From NCBI RefSeq assembly GCF_004087835.1, contig NZ_CP035119.1:1922001-1986000 (forward strand): 64,000 nucleotides of DNA, read 5' to 3'. This document shows, piece after piece, positions 50,899 through 58,881 of this stretch (its first letter is position 1; each line of letters starts with the position of its first letter). Made by a program: the position numbers and the translations under genes. Origin of the DNA: Halorussus pelagicus (lineage in GTDB: Archaea; Halobacteriota; Halobacteria; Halobacteriales; Haladaptataceae). The notes under the pieces were generated by a model. That model made no database searches, had not been told where the DNA came from, and saw nothing but the letters and a program-made list of their open reading frames with translations.

Positions 50899-50944
50899 CG
50901 TATATATCTTTACGAGTAACTTTACTAATATCCGTTACGAGTAA
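50899..50944. promoter_or_regulatory. Promoter with twin TTACGAGTAA boxes
   Basis: On the minus strand a TATA-like ATATATA (about 50900-50908) lies 29-37 bases before the ATG at 50871, consistent with a leaderless transcript. Immediately upstream are two identical TTACGAGTAA sequences at 50910-50919 and 50935-50944, each with TTAC/GTAA inverted arms. They are 25 bases apart. Their place just behind TATA suits an activator or repressor dimer. Confidence 0.55.
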
Positions 50945-51124
50945 AACGCCCTCTGAGCGACTAAAAGCTATCTACAGCCGATATGAACTCGTGAATCTAT
51001 CTGCCATACCTGTTCTCAGATAGTGATAGAACAGCCTTCGAAGAATAATTGAAATGTGATAGCTGTCTCTTGAATTGGGGGCGACGCCGCGACCGACCGG
51101 GGCGTCACGGTGCCCGAACTTCGT

Positions 51125-51664
51125 TCACTCCACTCGTTCGACGATCAGCGTCAGGGCCGTCTCCGCGTTCTCGGTGGTCACGCGCACGTCGAACGCAACC
51201 GCGAGGATGTGGGTCTCGTCCGCGCGCTCCTGCACGACGACGCCCTCGTGTGCTTGGCACGGACCGAACTGTCGGTTCGGCCCGCCGGGACAGTTCGCGT
51301 CGCTCCACGCCCCGGCCGCCGATTGGTTATACCCGACCTGATACACCGTCCCGGATTCGACGCGCGAGGACCGAAGCGCATTGAGTCTCGGCGACAAATC
51401 GCTGCGAACTGCGGCCGCGGCCGCAGTTCGCTCGCCCCACGCGAACTCGCCAGTCGCCTCGCCCGCGGCGTCGTGGACTGCCCGCGAGAGCAACCGCTCG
51501 GCGTTCCGGTCGGGGGCGTCGTACTCCGCGGTGGCGGTCACGTCGGCGTGGTAGCCTAGCTGAAGGTAGGCAACCACGACCGGCGCGAGCGCGACGGCGA
51601 CCAGCGCGGCCGCCGCGAGGACGAGTTGGGCGCGCTCGCGGGTCGCTGGCGTCTCTCCCTTCAT
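51125..51664 (-). CDS. Pilin-like minor protein of the pilus locus (DUF7261-like)
   Basis: This 179-residue protein has a short N terminus ending RERAQLVLAAAALVAVALAPVV, a single membrane helix, then an extracellular part with two Cys (DANCPGG...FGPCQAH). The start at 51664 overlaps the previous stop (ATGA). It is the final gene of the pilus operon. The helix is preceded by an R-x-A-Q motif shared by its neighbours. I assign it by position and layout; the DUF number is from memory. Confidence 0.75.
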   Translation of the reverse strand: MKGETPATRERAQLVLAAAALVAVALAPVVVAYLQLGYHADVTATAEYDAPDRNAERLLSRAVHDAAGEATGEFAWGERTAAAAAVRSDLSPRLNALRSSRVESGTVYQVGYNQSAAGAWSDANCPGGPNRQFGPCQAHEGVVVQERADETHILAVAFDVRVTTENAETALTLIVERVE

Positions 51665-52101
51665 ACATACCACACCCAAATCCGCACGTCGCCATGGGCA
51701 GTTGTCACGCTCGCGGTCCCGACAGCCACGCCCGCGGGTTTCCGGAACCCGACCGCGCCGCGGGGCGTCCGAACCCGGAACATGAGGTTGTCGGGGAGGA
51801 TTCGCGCGACCCGTCGCCGGAGGGCATCGCGCTCGCGGTCGAAGGCGTCGGGCGAGCGCACGACTTCCGAGAGTCGCGTTGCGCCGCCGTGGCGCGGCGG
51901 TTCGCCAGCGAGGACCGTCGCGGCGTCCTCCGCGTAGAGGTCCAGTTGGGCGGCCCTGTCGTCGGGGGGCGCGACCCCGAGCGCGAACCCCATCGCCACC
52001 GCGAGAATCAACACGACGCCGACGCCCGCCTCCACGACCGACAGCGATAGCTGGCCTCGCGGCGTCCGCCCGCGGACGCCGCGAGCGCGCTTCTCAGTCA
52101 T
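51661..52101 (-). CDS. Pilin-like minor protein of the pilus locus (DUF7262-like)
   Basis: This 146-residue protein starts with a basic N terminus and RGQLSLSVVEAGVGVVLILAV, a class III-like or pseudopilin helix containing a conserved Glu five to six residues in. A compact extracellular domain ends in DVRIWVWYV. The Glu resembles Glu5 of type IV pilins, which pairs subunits in the fibre. It overlaps both neighbouring genes by four to eight bases. Confidence 0.75.
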   Translation of the reverse strand: MTEKRARGVRGRTPRGQLSLSVVEAGVGVVLILAVAMGFALGVAPPDDRAAQLDLYAEDAATVLAGEPPRHGGATRLSEVVRSPDAFDRERDALRRRVARILPDNLMFRVRTPRGAVGFRKPAGVAVGTASVTTAHGDVRIWVWYV

Positions 52102-52771
52102 CGACGGTCACCGCCAGCACCGCCTTGCTCGTCTCGGCGGGGTAGTAGGTCAGTTCGACGCTCCCCTCGGCCAGCGCCCCGTCGCTCTCGAAGGCGAGCG
52201 TCGTGGTCTCGAACCGCGAGAGCCGAACTTCGAACCGGCCGCGGAGTCCGGACTCGTTCCGAAGAACCACATTCTCGTTTGCTTTAACCATCTTTACATT
52301 GCTCTCGTCCAGCGGGGTCAGTTCGATTTCGACTCGGGGCGAGCGCCGGGGGAGCGTCACGGCGGGGTCGCTCGGCGAGAGGTCGGGCGTCAGCGACGCC
52401 GTCGTTCGATTCTCGACCAGCACGATGCGACGGACGGTCGTCCCACCGGTCGGGTCGCCTCCGACCGCGAGCGTTCGGTCGCCGAGTCGGACCTCCACGT
52501 CGGCGTCGCCGGTCACGGGAAACTGGCTTCGGAGTCGAGAGTGGTTCAGGTCTGCGACAGTCTCGCTGTCGAGGACGTTCGCGCGCGTCGTGACCTGCGA
52601 GTCGGGCGCGACGAGGCGTTCCGAGAGCGCCACCGCAATCCGGCGCTCGTCGGCATCGCGCTCGGCGCTCAGGTACGCCCGGTCGGCGAGACCGAGGCTC
52701 ACGACCGTCACCGAGGTCACGACGAGGAGTGCGACCGCCAGCGCGGGCAGGTTCATCTGGCCGCGAGTCAT
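52094..52771 (-). CDS. Single-helix extracellular pilus-locus protein (DUF7263-like)
   Basis: This 225-residue protein begins MTRGQMNLPALAVALLVVTSVTVVSLGLADR, a short basic start followed by a membrane helix. The rest is a beta-rich outside region with RFEVRLSRFETTTLAFES and a C-terminal ELTYYPAETSKAVLAVTV. It shares the G-Q start of the neighbouring minor subunits. It overlaps neighbours on both sides. The role is presumably a minor pilin or assembly factor. Confidence 0.75.
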   Translation of the reverse strand: MTRGQMNLPALAVALLVVTSVTVVSLGLADRAYLSAERDADERRIAVALSERLVAPDSQVTTRANVLDSETVADLNHSRLRSQFPVTGDADVEVRLGDRTLAVGGDPTGGTTVRRIVLVENRTTASLTPDLSPSDPAVTLPRRSPRVEIELTPLDESNVKMVKANENVVLRNESGLRGRFEVRLSRFETTTLAFESDGALAEGSVELTYYPAETSKAVLAVTVDD

Positions 52772-53346
52772 ACCCGCTCGCCTCCGGGACCGCGCTCTCC
52801 GCCGGATTCGAGGCGCACCGCGAGTCCGCCGGTTTCCTCGTTCCGAACGATGACGAACGCCGACTCCCGACTCGACCAGTTGCCCGACACCGAGGTGACC
52901 GTCTCGGGAAGTGCGAGCGCTACCCGACCACTCACTCGGTCGGCGGGGTGGTCGAGGACCAGCGCCCGCTCGTCGGTCCGGACCGCGTAGGTCTCCCCGC
53001 GGATGGTCCGGGGGAGCGATATCTCGGTGCGGACCCGGACCGCGCGAGCGTCGGTCGGCACGGCCTGCTGGACGCGCTCGGCCGACTGGGCAAGCACGCG
53101 CTCGCCGACCTCCGCGCCCGCCGCTGTCCGGTAGTCTGGAACGACGCCGCCGTAGAGCGTTGACGACAGGAGACCGATGTAGAGGACCACGATGCTGGCC
53201 TCCAGGGCCTTGCCAACGACCGGCGAAACGGCGCGGTCGGAGCGACCGCGCCGATTGCCCTGCTGACTGGCGGGCTGACAGTCGCGCCGACTGGCGTGCC
53301 ACCCATCGCGCCGCCCGCCTCGCGGCGGTCGGCGCTCGCTATCCAT
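52768..53346 (-). CDS. Pilin-like protein of the pilus locus (DUF7266-like)
   Basis: This 192-residue protein has a long basic Arg-rich N terminus of about 35 residues, then DRAVSPVVGKALEASIVVLYIGLLSSTLY. That is very close to the haloarchaeal pilin/archaellin RxxSPVVG pattern cleaved by PibD-type peptidase. An ALPETVTSVSGNWSS segment lies in the outside domain. It overlaps its neighbours by four to eight bases. Confidence 0.75.
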   Translation of the reverse strand: MDSERRPPRGGRRDGWHASRRDCQPASQQGNRRGRSDRAVSPVVGKALEASIVVLYIGLLSSTLYGGVVPDYRTAAGAEVGERVLAQSAERVQQAVPTDARAVRVRTEISLPRTIRGETYAVRTDERALVLDHPADRVSGRVALALPETVTSVSGNWSSRESAFVIVRNEETGGLAVRLESGGERGPGGERV

Positions 53347-54118
53347 TCCGCACCTCCAGTCCCATTCTGTGGACGACAAGGTATCCGACGCGCTCGCCGG
53401 GGTAGGCGGCCACGACGCTCTCGACGCCGTCGCCGTCGAAGTCCCGCGCGGTCACGGTCGCGTTCTGGCGCTCGAAGTACCGCCGCCACGCGCTGGGCGT
53501 CGCGGTCTCGACCGCTACTCGATACGTTCCGTTCCCGAGGTTGGTCCGCTCGTGAGAGACGGTCGTCCGGAGCGAGACCGACGCGCCGCCGGACCCCGAG
53601 ACTGCGACCGACCCGTTTAGCGCGGGCGCGCCGACGACGAGGACGCCCGTGGAGTCGGGGTCGCCGCCTTCTCTGTCCCCACCGCCTCCGCCGCGGGAGA
53701 CCGTAATCGGGGGTGGCGTCCGGACCACGGCGTTGTCCGGCGGCCCGCGGACGATTGCGCCCGCGAGGAACGCGACCCTGCGGTCGCCCGCGGTGAACAC
53801 GAGCGCGTCGGTCCGGACGGTCCCGACGACGCCCGATTCGTTCAACACTCGGAGGTCGCGCTCGACGGTCCGCAACTCGCCGTCGGTGAACGAGACCCGG
53901 CCGCGGTGGACACCCGTCGCTTCGACCGGTTCGAGCGCGGCGTCGAAGTCGGCGGCGACGCGCGCGGAGTCGGCCGCCGCGGCGTTCTCCTCGACGACCG
54001 ACCCGATGCCCGCGGTCAGCGACCCGAGCGCGACGACGACCACGCCGAGCAGGATGGCGACGCCGACGACGTTCGACTGGGCGCGGTCGGCGCGCGAGCG
54101 GGACGTGTTCCGGGTCAC
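53339..54118 (-). CDS. Pilin-like protein of the pilus locus (DUF7289-like)
   Basis: This 259-residue protein starts at GTG 54118, overlapping the pilC stop. The N terminus has RADRAQSNVVGVAILLGVVVVALGSLTAG, an archaeal pilin-type signal and helix. A larger outside domain follows, with a Gly/Asp loop (SRGGGGGDREGGDPDS) and YFERQNATVTARDFDGDG near the end, which could bind calcium. It is the first subunit gene after pilC. Confidence 0.75.
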   Translation of the reverse strand: MTRNTSRSRADRAQSNVVGVAILLGVVVVALGSLTAGIGSVVEENAAAADSARVAADFDAALEPVEATGVHRGRVSFTDGELRTVERDLRVLNESGVVGTVRTDALVFTAGDRRVAFLAGAIVRGPPDNAVVRTPPPITVSRGGGGGDREGGDPDSTGVLVVGAPALNGSVAVSGSGGASVSLRTTVSHERTNLGNGTYRVAVETATPSAWRRYFERQNATVTARDFDGDGVESVVAAYPGERVGYLVVHRMGLEVRNG

Positions 54119-56016
54119 ACCATCCCGACCCCCGCGAAGACGAAGTACGCGACGGCGACGAGCGCGCCCGAGTGAAGCAACGCCTCGTAGCGCCCGCGAC
54201 TCGCGTACCCCGCGAACCACCCGCAGGCCAGCATCGTCGCCTGCGTCACGACATAGAAGCGCCGCTGGTCGCGGGCCGGTTGCACGGCGTCGGCGTCGAG
54301 CGCGATGCCCGCGTCGGCCGTCGAGATAGAGGAGAGTTGCGCGAAGCTATCGAGGACGTGAACGTTGACCGCGACCATGATGCCGACGACCAGCAGGGCC
54401 GTGGTCCACCCGACAGCGACGTAGACGAGCATGTTCGAGCGGAGCGACTTCCGCTCGTGGTAGAGTCGTCCAATTTCGACCTGTAGGGTCTCGAAGACGG
54501 TCTCGGCGTCACCGCCCGCGTCGAGCGCGCCCGTGACCAGCCCGATGGTCTGGTCGGCCAGCGGGGTCCCGACTCGACCGACGAACCGCGAGAGCGCGGC
54601 GGCCTGCAAGTCGCCGCTCCGCGTCGTCAGGTTAGTGTTGAACGCGAGGTCGGCCACGTCGTCGTCCAGCGCGCCGAGGTCCACGTCGCTGGCGACGCGC
54701 TCGACCGCCTCCGAGAACGGTCTGCCGAGGCTGACGTGTCCCGAGACGGCGTGAACGAAGTCCTTGATTTCCCGGTCCTTGGCGTCGTCGAGGTTCGCCC
54801 GCCGGAGCGAGACGAGACCAACCGGCAGGGCGGCAGCGACGTAGCCGAGCAGCGCGACGTTGACCGCCGAGTAGTCGAGCGCCCAGAGTGCGAGCGCGAC
54901 GCCGACCGCGAGCGGTCCGAACGCGACCGACGCGCTCGCGGGGTTCCGGAGCGCGCTGGCGAGCGTGGCGAGCGCCCCCTCGGGGCGCTCGTAGACTCGC
55001 CCGGACTGGTCGGGCGGGCGGAGCGCGGCCACTACCACGGCCGCGCCCGCGCCGACGACGAGGATGGACGCGCCGCTTCCGTAGACGAGAAGCGCCCGGA
55101 CCGAGACGGACCCGACGGGCGTCGCGGTCTCGGCGCTCAGGCCCGGCGCGAGGACGCTCATCACGGTCACGATGATGACGAGTAGTGCCGGAAGCACGAG
55201 CAGGACGACGAACATCTCCGCGACGAGTTCGAGGAAATCGCCCGCCTGCTCGCGGTCTCTGGCCTGCCGATTGCTCAGCATTCGACTCTCCATCTGGAGG
55301 TACTGGGCCAGCGCGTCCGGTCCCTGCTCGGTGTGTTCGCGGAACTTCACCAGAAACGGAGCGAGCGCGTCCCGCGACGGCGTATCGCGGGCAACAACCC
55401 GCAGTCCCTCTCCCAGACTCCCGGTCAGCGTCGCCTTGTTCAGCGCCTTCCGGAACGCCACCGCGGTCTCGCCGTAGGCCTGCTCGCGGTCGGCGACCTT
55501 GCGGAGCATCGCCGCGCCGTCGTCGTTGCCCGACGAGAGCGCGTGGAGGTACCGGACCGCGCCGGGAAGCGTGCGCTCGATGTTCGACCGCCGGGCGCTC
55601 GCGGTCCACTTGAGATAGCGCCCGCCGAGCGCGACAGTCGCGCGCTTGCCCGCGAGACCGACGCTGAGACCGACCCCGGCGGCCACGACGGTCCGCGAGA
55701 CGGCCGGAACACCGACCGTTTCGAGACCGGGGACCCCTCGCCGAAGGAAGTCGGCGGCGGCCGCCAGCGTGGCGTCGGGAAGCGCGACCACGACGACGAA
55801 CGTCCACGCCGCCAACAGGCCCAAGACCGCCCACGATAGGCCGTAGGTCCGAGAGAGGTACACGTCGAAACTCGTCGTGACGCCGGTCGCGCGGTACCGC
55901 TTGCGGTCGGCGTCGTGGCGCGCCCGGTCGGCGTGCCGGGAGAACAGCGCGTAGAGCGCCCGGTCGAGGACCGAGAGAGTCGAGGCGGTGTGGTCGGCGT
56001 TAGCAGACGTGTTCAC
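54115..56016 (-). CDS. pilC: Pilus platform protein PilC (T2SS F family)
   Basis: This 633-residue GTG-start protein has a duplicated T2SSF domain: two cytoplasmic helical halves (about 140-270 and 420-540), each followed by membrane helices. Characteristic stretches are GAVRYLHALSSGNDDGAAML and KDFVHAVSGHVSLGRPFSEAVE-like text (given here as VHAVSGHVSLGRPF). It anchors the PilB motor in the membrane. A strong GGAGGAGG ribosome-binding-like site precedes the start. Several pilin-like genes follow with overlaps. Confidence 0.9.
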   Translation of the reverse strand: MNTSANADHTASTLSVLDRALYALFSRHADRARHDADRKRYRATGVTTSFDVYLSRTYGLSWAVLGLLAAWTFVVVVALPDATLAAAADFLRRGVPGLETVGVPAVSRTVVAAGVGLSVGLAGKRATVALGGRYLKWTASARRSNIERTLPGAVRYLHALSSGNDDGAAMLRKVADREQAYGETAVAFRKALNKATLTGSLGEGLRVVARDTPSRDALAPFLVKFREHTEQGPDALAQYLQMESRMLSNRQARDREQAGDFLELVAEMFVVLLVLPALLVIIVTVMSVLAPGLSAETATPVGSVSVRALLVYGSGASILVVGAGAAVVVAALRPPDQSGRVYERPEGALATLASALRNPASASVAFGPLAVGVALALWALDYSAVNVALLGYVAAALPVGLVSLRRANLDDAKDREIKDFVHAVSGHVSLGRPFSEAVERVASDVDLGALDDDVADLAFNTNLTTRSGDLQAAALSRFVGRVGTPLADQTIGLVTGALDAGGDAETVFETLQVEIGRLYHERKSLRSNMLVYVAVGWTTALLVVGIMVAVNVHVLDSFAQLSSISTADAGIALDADAVQPARDQRRFYVVTQATMLACGWFAGYASRGRYEALLHSGALVAVAYFVFAGVGMV

Positions 56017-56044
56017 TCCGTCGTCCTCCTCCAGTCGCGTTCAT
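56000..56044 (-). CDS. Possible 14-codon leader ORF overlapping the pilC start
   Basis: ATG at 56044 opens MNATGGGRRSEHVC and stops at TAA inside the first codons of pilC, in a different frame. A TATA-like TTAAGTACC lies about 30 bases upstream of this ATG. If the transcript begins there, it would be leaderless for the mini-ORF and use the GGAGGAGG site for pilC. Chance is possible. Confidence 0.25.
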   Translation of the reverse strand: MNATGGGRRSEHVC

Positions 56045-56196
56045 GGCCGTTCCTCTCTTCGCTCTGGTACTTAAGGTCTAGTGATATGGCCGGTAAACGA
56101 ATCGGAAGAGCAGTTCGAAATTGAAATAGGTGTTAACACAATACAATTAGGTAGAAAATTAATTATTAATAACAGGGATTGTTGATGTGGTCGTTC

Positions 56197-56451
56197 ATGA
56201 AACGACGTACCGCACTCAAGCGACTCGCCGCCGGTGCAGGGTCAACCTTCGCGCTGGTGGGTGCCGCAGGCGCATCGGATTCCGAACCGAAGAATCTCGA
56301 CGACGTTGAGTTCAAGTATCGGGTGACGGAGGATGGACTCGAAGAAGTCGAACCGGACGACGGATTCTGCGAGGAGAATCCGGACTGTTGCGTGTTCGAC
56401 TGCAGTGACTGTCCGTACGACTGCTACGACGGTTGCCGGTGTGCAGGGTAG
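56197..56451 (+). CDS. Small Tat-exported peptide with eight C-terminal cysteines
   Basis: This 84-residue protein has a twin-arginine start MKRRTALKRLAAGAGSTFAL and an acidic middle. Its last 27 residues contain eight Cys (C58, C64, C65, C69, C72, C76, C80, C82), in CEENPDCCVFDC and CPYDCYDGCRC. The spacing suggests a disulfide-rich peptide or metal knot, as in some halocin-like or small secreted factors. It lies on the opposite strand between pilB and pilC, with its own AT-rich promoter (AATTAATTATTAATAAC). No family is recognised. Confidence 0.72.
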   Translation: MKRRTALKRLAAGAGSTFALVGAAGASDSEPKNLDDVEFKYRVTEDGLEEVEPDDGFCEENPDCCVFDCSDCPYDCYDGCRCAG

Positions 56452-56484
56452 CACCGACTGTCCCCCATTTTTCGAGCGAAGAGT

Positions 56485-58707
56485 TCAGTTGCGTTCCCGC
56501 TTCACGCGCTCGACGGTCGCGGCCTCGTCGTTGCGTAGGTCCGCGAGGAACGCGAACAACTCCTCGAAGTCGTCCATGCCCTCGCGGGCCATGTACTGGA
56601 CGTAGCGGTGCTTACGGTGGAATTCGGTCTCGACTTCCTCGACCGGCCGGTCGGTCCGTTCCGCCAATCTGTCGAAGAACCGAAAGCGGCGTTCGCTCGA
56701 CTCGTCGCCCGCATCCGTCGCGTCGGCGGCGAGGTGGAACTCGCCCTCGGTATCGCGCCACGCGACGGTGTTCCAGTAGACGGTCGTCTCTTCTTTCTCT
56801 ATCGCGCCACAGCGCGCTCGCTCGGCGTCGAGGTCCGCGAACTCCGACTCGGTGAGCAGTTCGACCACCTCACCGACGTAGCGGTCGCCGTCCGCGCGCC
56901 GGGGGAAGACCACGAGGTCCAACTCCTGGAGGAGGTAGGGCGGTAGGCCCTGCTCGACGACGCGGTTGACCAGTTTCTCCACGTCTTCGGCGTGGGTGGT
57001 GCCGATGATGCCGTGGCCGGTGTTCAGACTCTCGGCGAACGTTTGGAAACTCGCAGGCGTGTTGATTTCGGCGATGACCTCCACGTCGGGGTTCAGGTAG
57101 TTACACTCGGTCATCAGGTCGGCCATCGTCACGCGCTTGTAGTCGCTCTCGTGGTCGCGCGTCGTCAGCGAAACGCCGGTCTCGTGGGGCAGGCGGACCT
57201 CCCGCGAGCCTTCGTCGATGGAGATGGGCCGGTCGCGGTAGGGGATAAACGGCATGTGCGAATTCATCAGCGTCGTCTTGCCGGTGCCAGTCGGCCCGGA
57301 GAATAGCACGACGCCGTGGTGTTCGTAGGCCTGCCAGAGTAGGGTGACGATTTCGGTCGAGAGGCTGTCGGAGTCGAGCAAATCCACGGGCGTCATCGCT
57401 TCGGGGGCCTGCTTCCGGATGGAAATGTGCGGCCCGTCCTCGCTGATGACCCCGAGCGCGACGGCGGCCCGAATCGTGACCTCCTCGGGGACGCCCTCCG
57501 GTCGGAGGTTCACCTTCGCGCTCGGGTTCGAGGCGTTGAGTTCGGTCCCGTCGCTGGCGGCCATCTGGGTGACGACGTTGGCGAACGTCTCCTCGTCTTC
57601 GAACCGGAGGTTCGTCGGCGCGCGCTCGCCGTGGCCGATTTCGCGGCCGCGCGGGACGACCTTGATGCGCTCGCCGACGCGGTTGGCCTCGATGTCCTCC
57701 AGCAGGTCGTCCCGAATCGGGACGGTGAGTTTGCCGTGGCCCACGAAGTCCCGCATCACGTAGTACAGCAGGTCCGAGAGCCTGTCAGTCGAGAAGCGAT
57801 GGTTGACCGGCGGCACCGCCAAATCGTACTCCGCCAAGGCGGTCCGGACCCGATAGGCGGCGGCGTCGAGCCACGCCCTCGTATTTCGCGCCGTGAGTCG
57901 CCGCGAGAGGAAAGTCCGGGCGCGTTCGCGGACGAACGCCGCGCGGTCCTCGACTACACCGTCAACGTTGGTCTCCCAAATTCTGTCTTTGCATTCCTGA
58001 ATCAACTCCTCGTCGCCGGGGAGCAGGTCGGGTTCCAGCACGGCGTACTTCGTCGTAAAGGAGTCGTTGGCCAGCAGATGCTCGCGGTAGACGACCACCG
58101 GGACCTGAAACTCCCGGAAATCGACGGTGTGGCTCTCGACGCGCTCGCTGGCGAATCGCTCTAGATAGTCGGCGTCGGCCGCGAGACCGGTGTCGGCGGG
58201 CGCGTAGTCGTCGGTGTGAACGACCAGACGCTCGCCAGCGCTGTCGGCCACCTCGATGCCCTCGTCGAGCGCTAGCGGCGTCAAATCGCCGAGACACCGG
58301 AGGTTCCGGAGCGCGCGGTACTCGACGCGTCGCCGGGCGTCTGGCGGCAGGTCGGTCAGTCGGTCCACGATGCGCCGATACTTCGAGTCGAATCCGGCGG
58401 CCATTCGCTCGCGGGCACCCTCGCGGGTCAGCGGTCGGGCGAGGTTCGCGTCGGCGAAGTGGTCGCCGATGGTTTCGAGGGCGTCTGTCCCCGCTGGCGA
58501 GAGACGGGGTTCTCGGACGCGATAATCGAATCCAGCGTCGGTCTCGGTAATCGTGGCGACGACGCCGGGGTGGAGTTCGTACTGGGCGCGGGTGTCGGGC
58601 GCGTACCACGCCTCGGGGTCGTCGGGCGGTTTCGGCGACGGAACTCGGGGCGTCTCGTCGGACCGGTCGGTGGTCGGGCCGCCGCCCGCCCCTGCAATCT
58701 CGGTCAT
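56485..58707 (-). CDS. pilB: Pilus assembly/secretion ATPase PilB
   Basis: This 740-residue protein starts at ATG 58707. Its archaeal-type N-terminal domain (about 1-330) leads to the GspE/VirB11-like ATPase. Walker A SGPTGTGKTTLMNSH is near residue 471, followed by the Asp-box IDEGSREVRLPH, Walker B-like DVEVIAEINTPASF and the His-box GIIGTTHAED. It powers pilus extension at the inner membrane face. It lies upstream of pilC on the same strand, separated by the inserted Cys-rich gene. The longer frame to 58827 is AT-rich promoter DNA. Confidence 0.93.
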   Translation of the reverse strand: MTEIAGAGGGPTTDRSDETPRVPSPKPPDDPEAWYAPDTRAQYELHPGVVATITETDAGFDYRVREPRLSPAGTDALETIGDHFADANLARPLTREGARERMAAGFDSKYRRIVDRLTDLPPDARRRVEYRALRNLRCLGDLTPLALDEGIEVADSAGERLVVHTDDYAPADTGLAADADYLERFASERVESHTVDFREFQVPVVVYREHLLANDSFTTKYAVLEPDLLPGDEELIQECKDRIWETNVDGVVEDRAAFVRERARTFLSRRLTARNTRAWLDAAAYRVRTALAEYDLAVPPVNHRFSTDRLSDLLYYVMRDFVGHGKLTVPIRDDLLEDIEANRVGERIKVVPRGREIGHGERAPTNLRFEDEETFANVVTQMAASDGTELNASNPSAKVNLRPEGVPEEVTIRAAVALGVISEDGPHISIRKQAPEAMTPVDLLDSDSLSTEIVTLLWQAYEHHGVVLFSGPTGTGKTTLMNSHMPFIPYRDRPISIDEGSREVRLPHETGVSLTTRDHESDYKRVTMADLMTECNYLNPDVEVIAEINTPASFQTFAESLNTGHGIIGTTHAEDVEKLVNRVVEQGLPPYLLQELDLVVFPRRADGDRYVGEVVELLTESEFADLDAERARCGAIEKEETTVYWNTVAWRDTEGEFHLAADATDAGDESSERRFRFFDRLAERTDRPVEEVETEFHRKHRYVQYMAREGMDDFEELFAFLADLRNDEAATVERVKRERN

Positions 58708-58881
58708 ATCTCTCTTTCCACGCGTTTTCGTATTTAAAACTTGACGCTCGTTCCGGCCCTCGTTTGTGGCGTCGATCACAGCATACCGATTCGAATATAA
58801 ATACGATATTATAGAATATAAATTCACTTAAGATTTTTCAGAAGACATATAATTTGGCGGCCGCCAGAGTGAGCCGTCGCA

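Noticed and set aside
56197-56451. The eight-Cys peptide as the precursor of the LanM enzyme at 62079
   Set aside because: Its Cys-rich tail has only one Ser and no Thr, it carries a Tat signal, and it lies almost 6 kb away behind pilB; it does not fit a lanthipeptide precursor.
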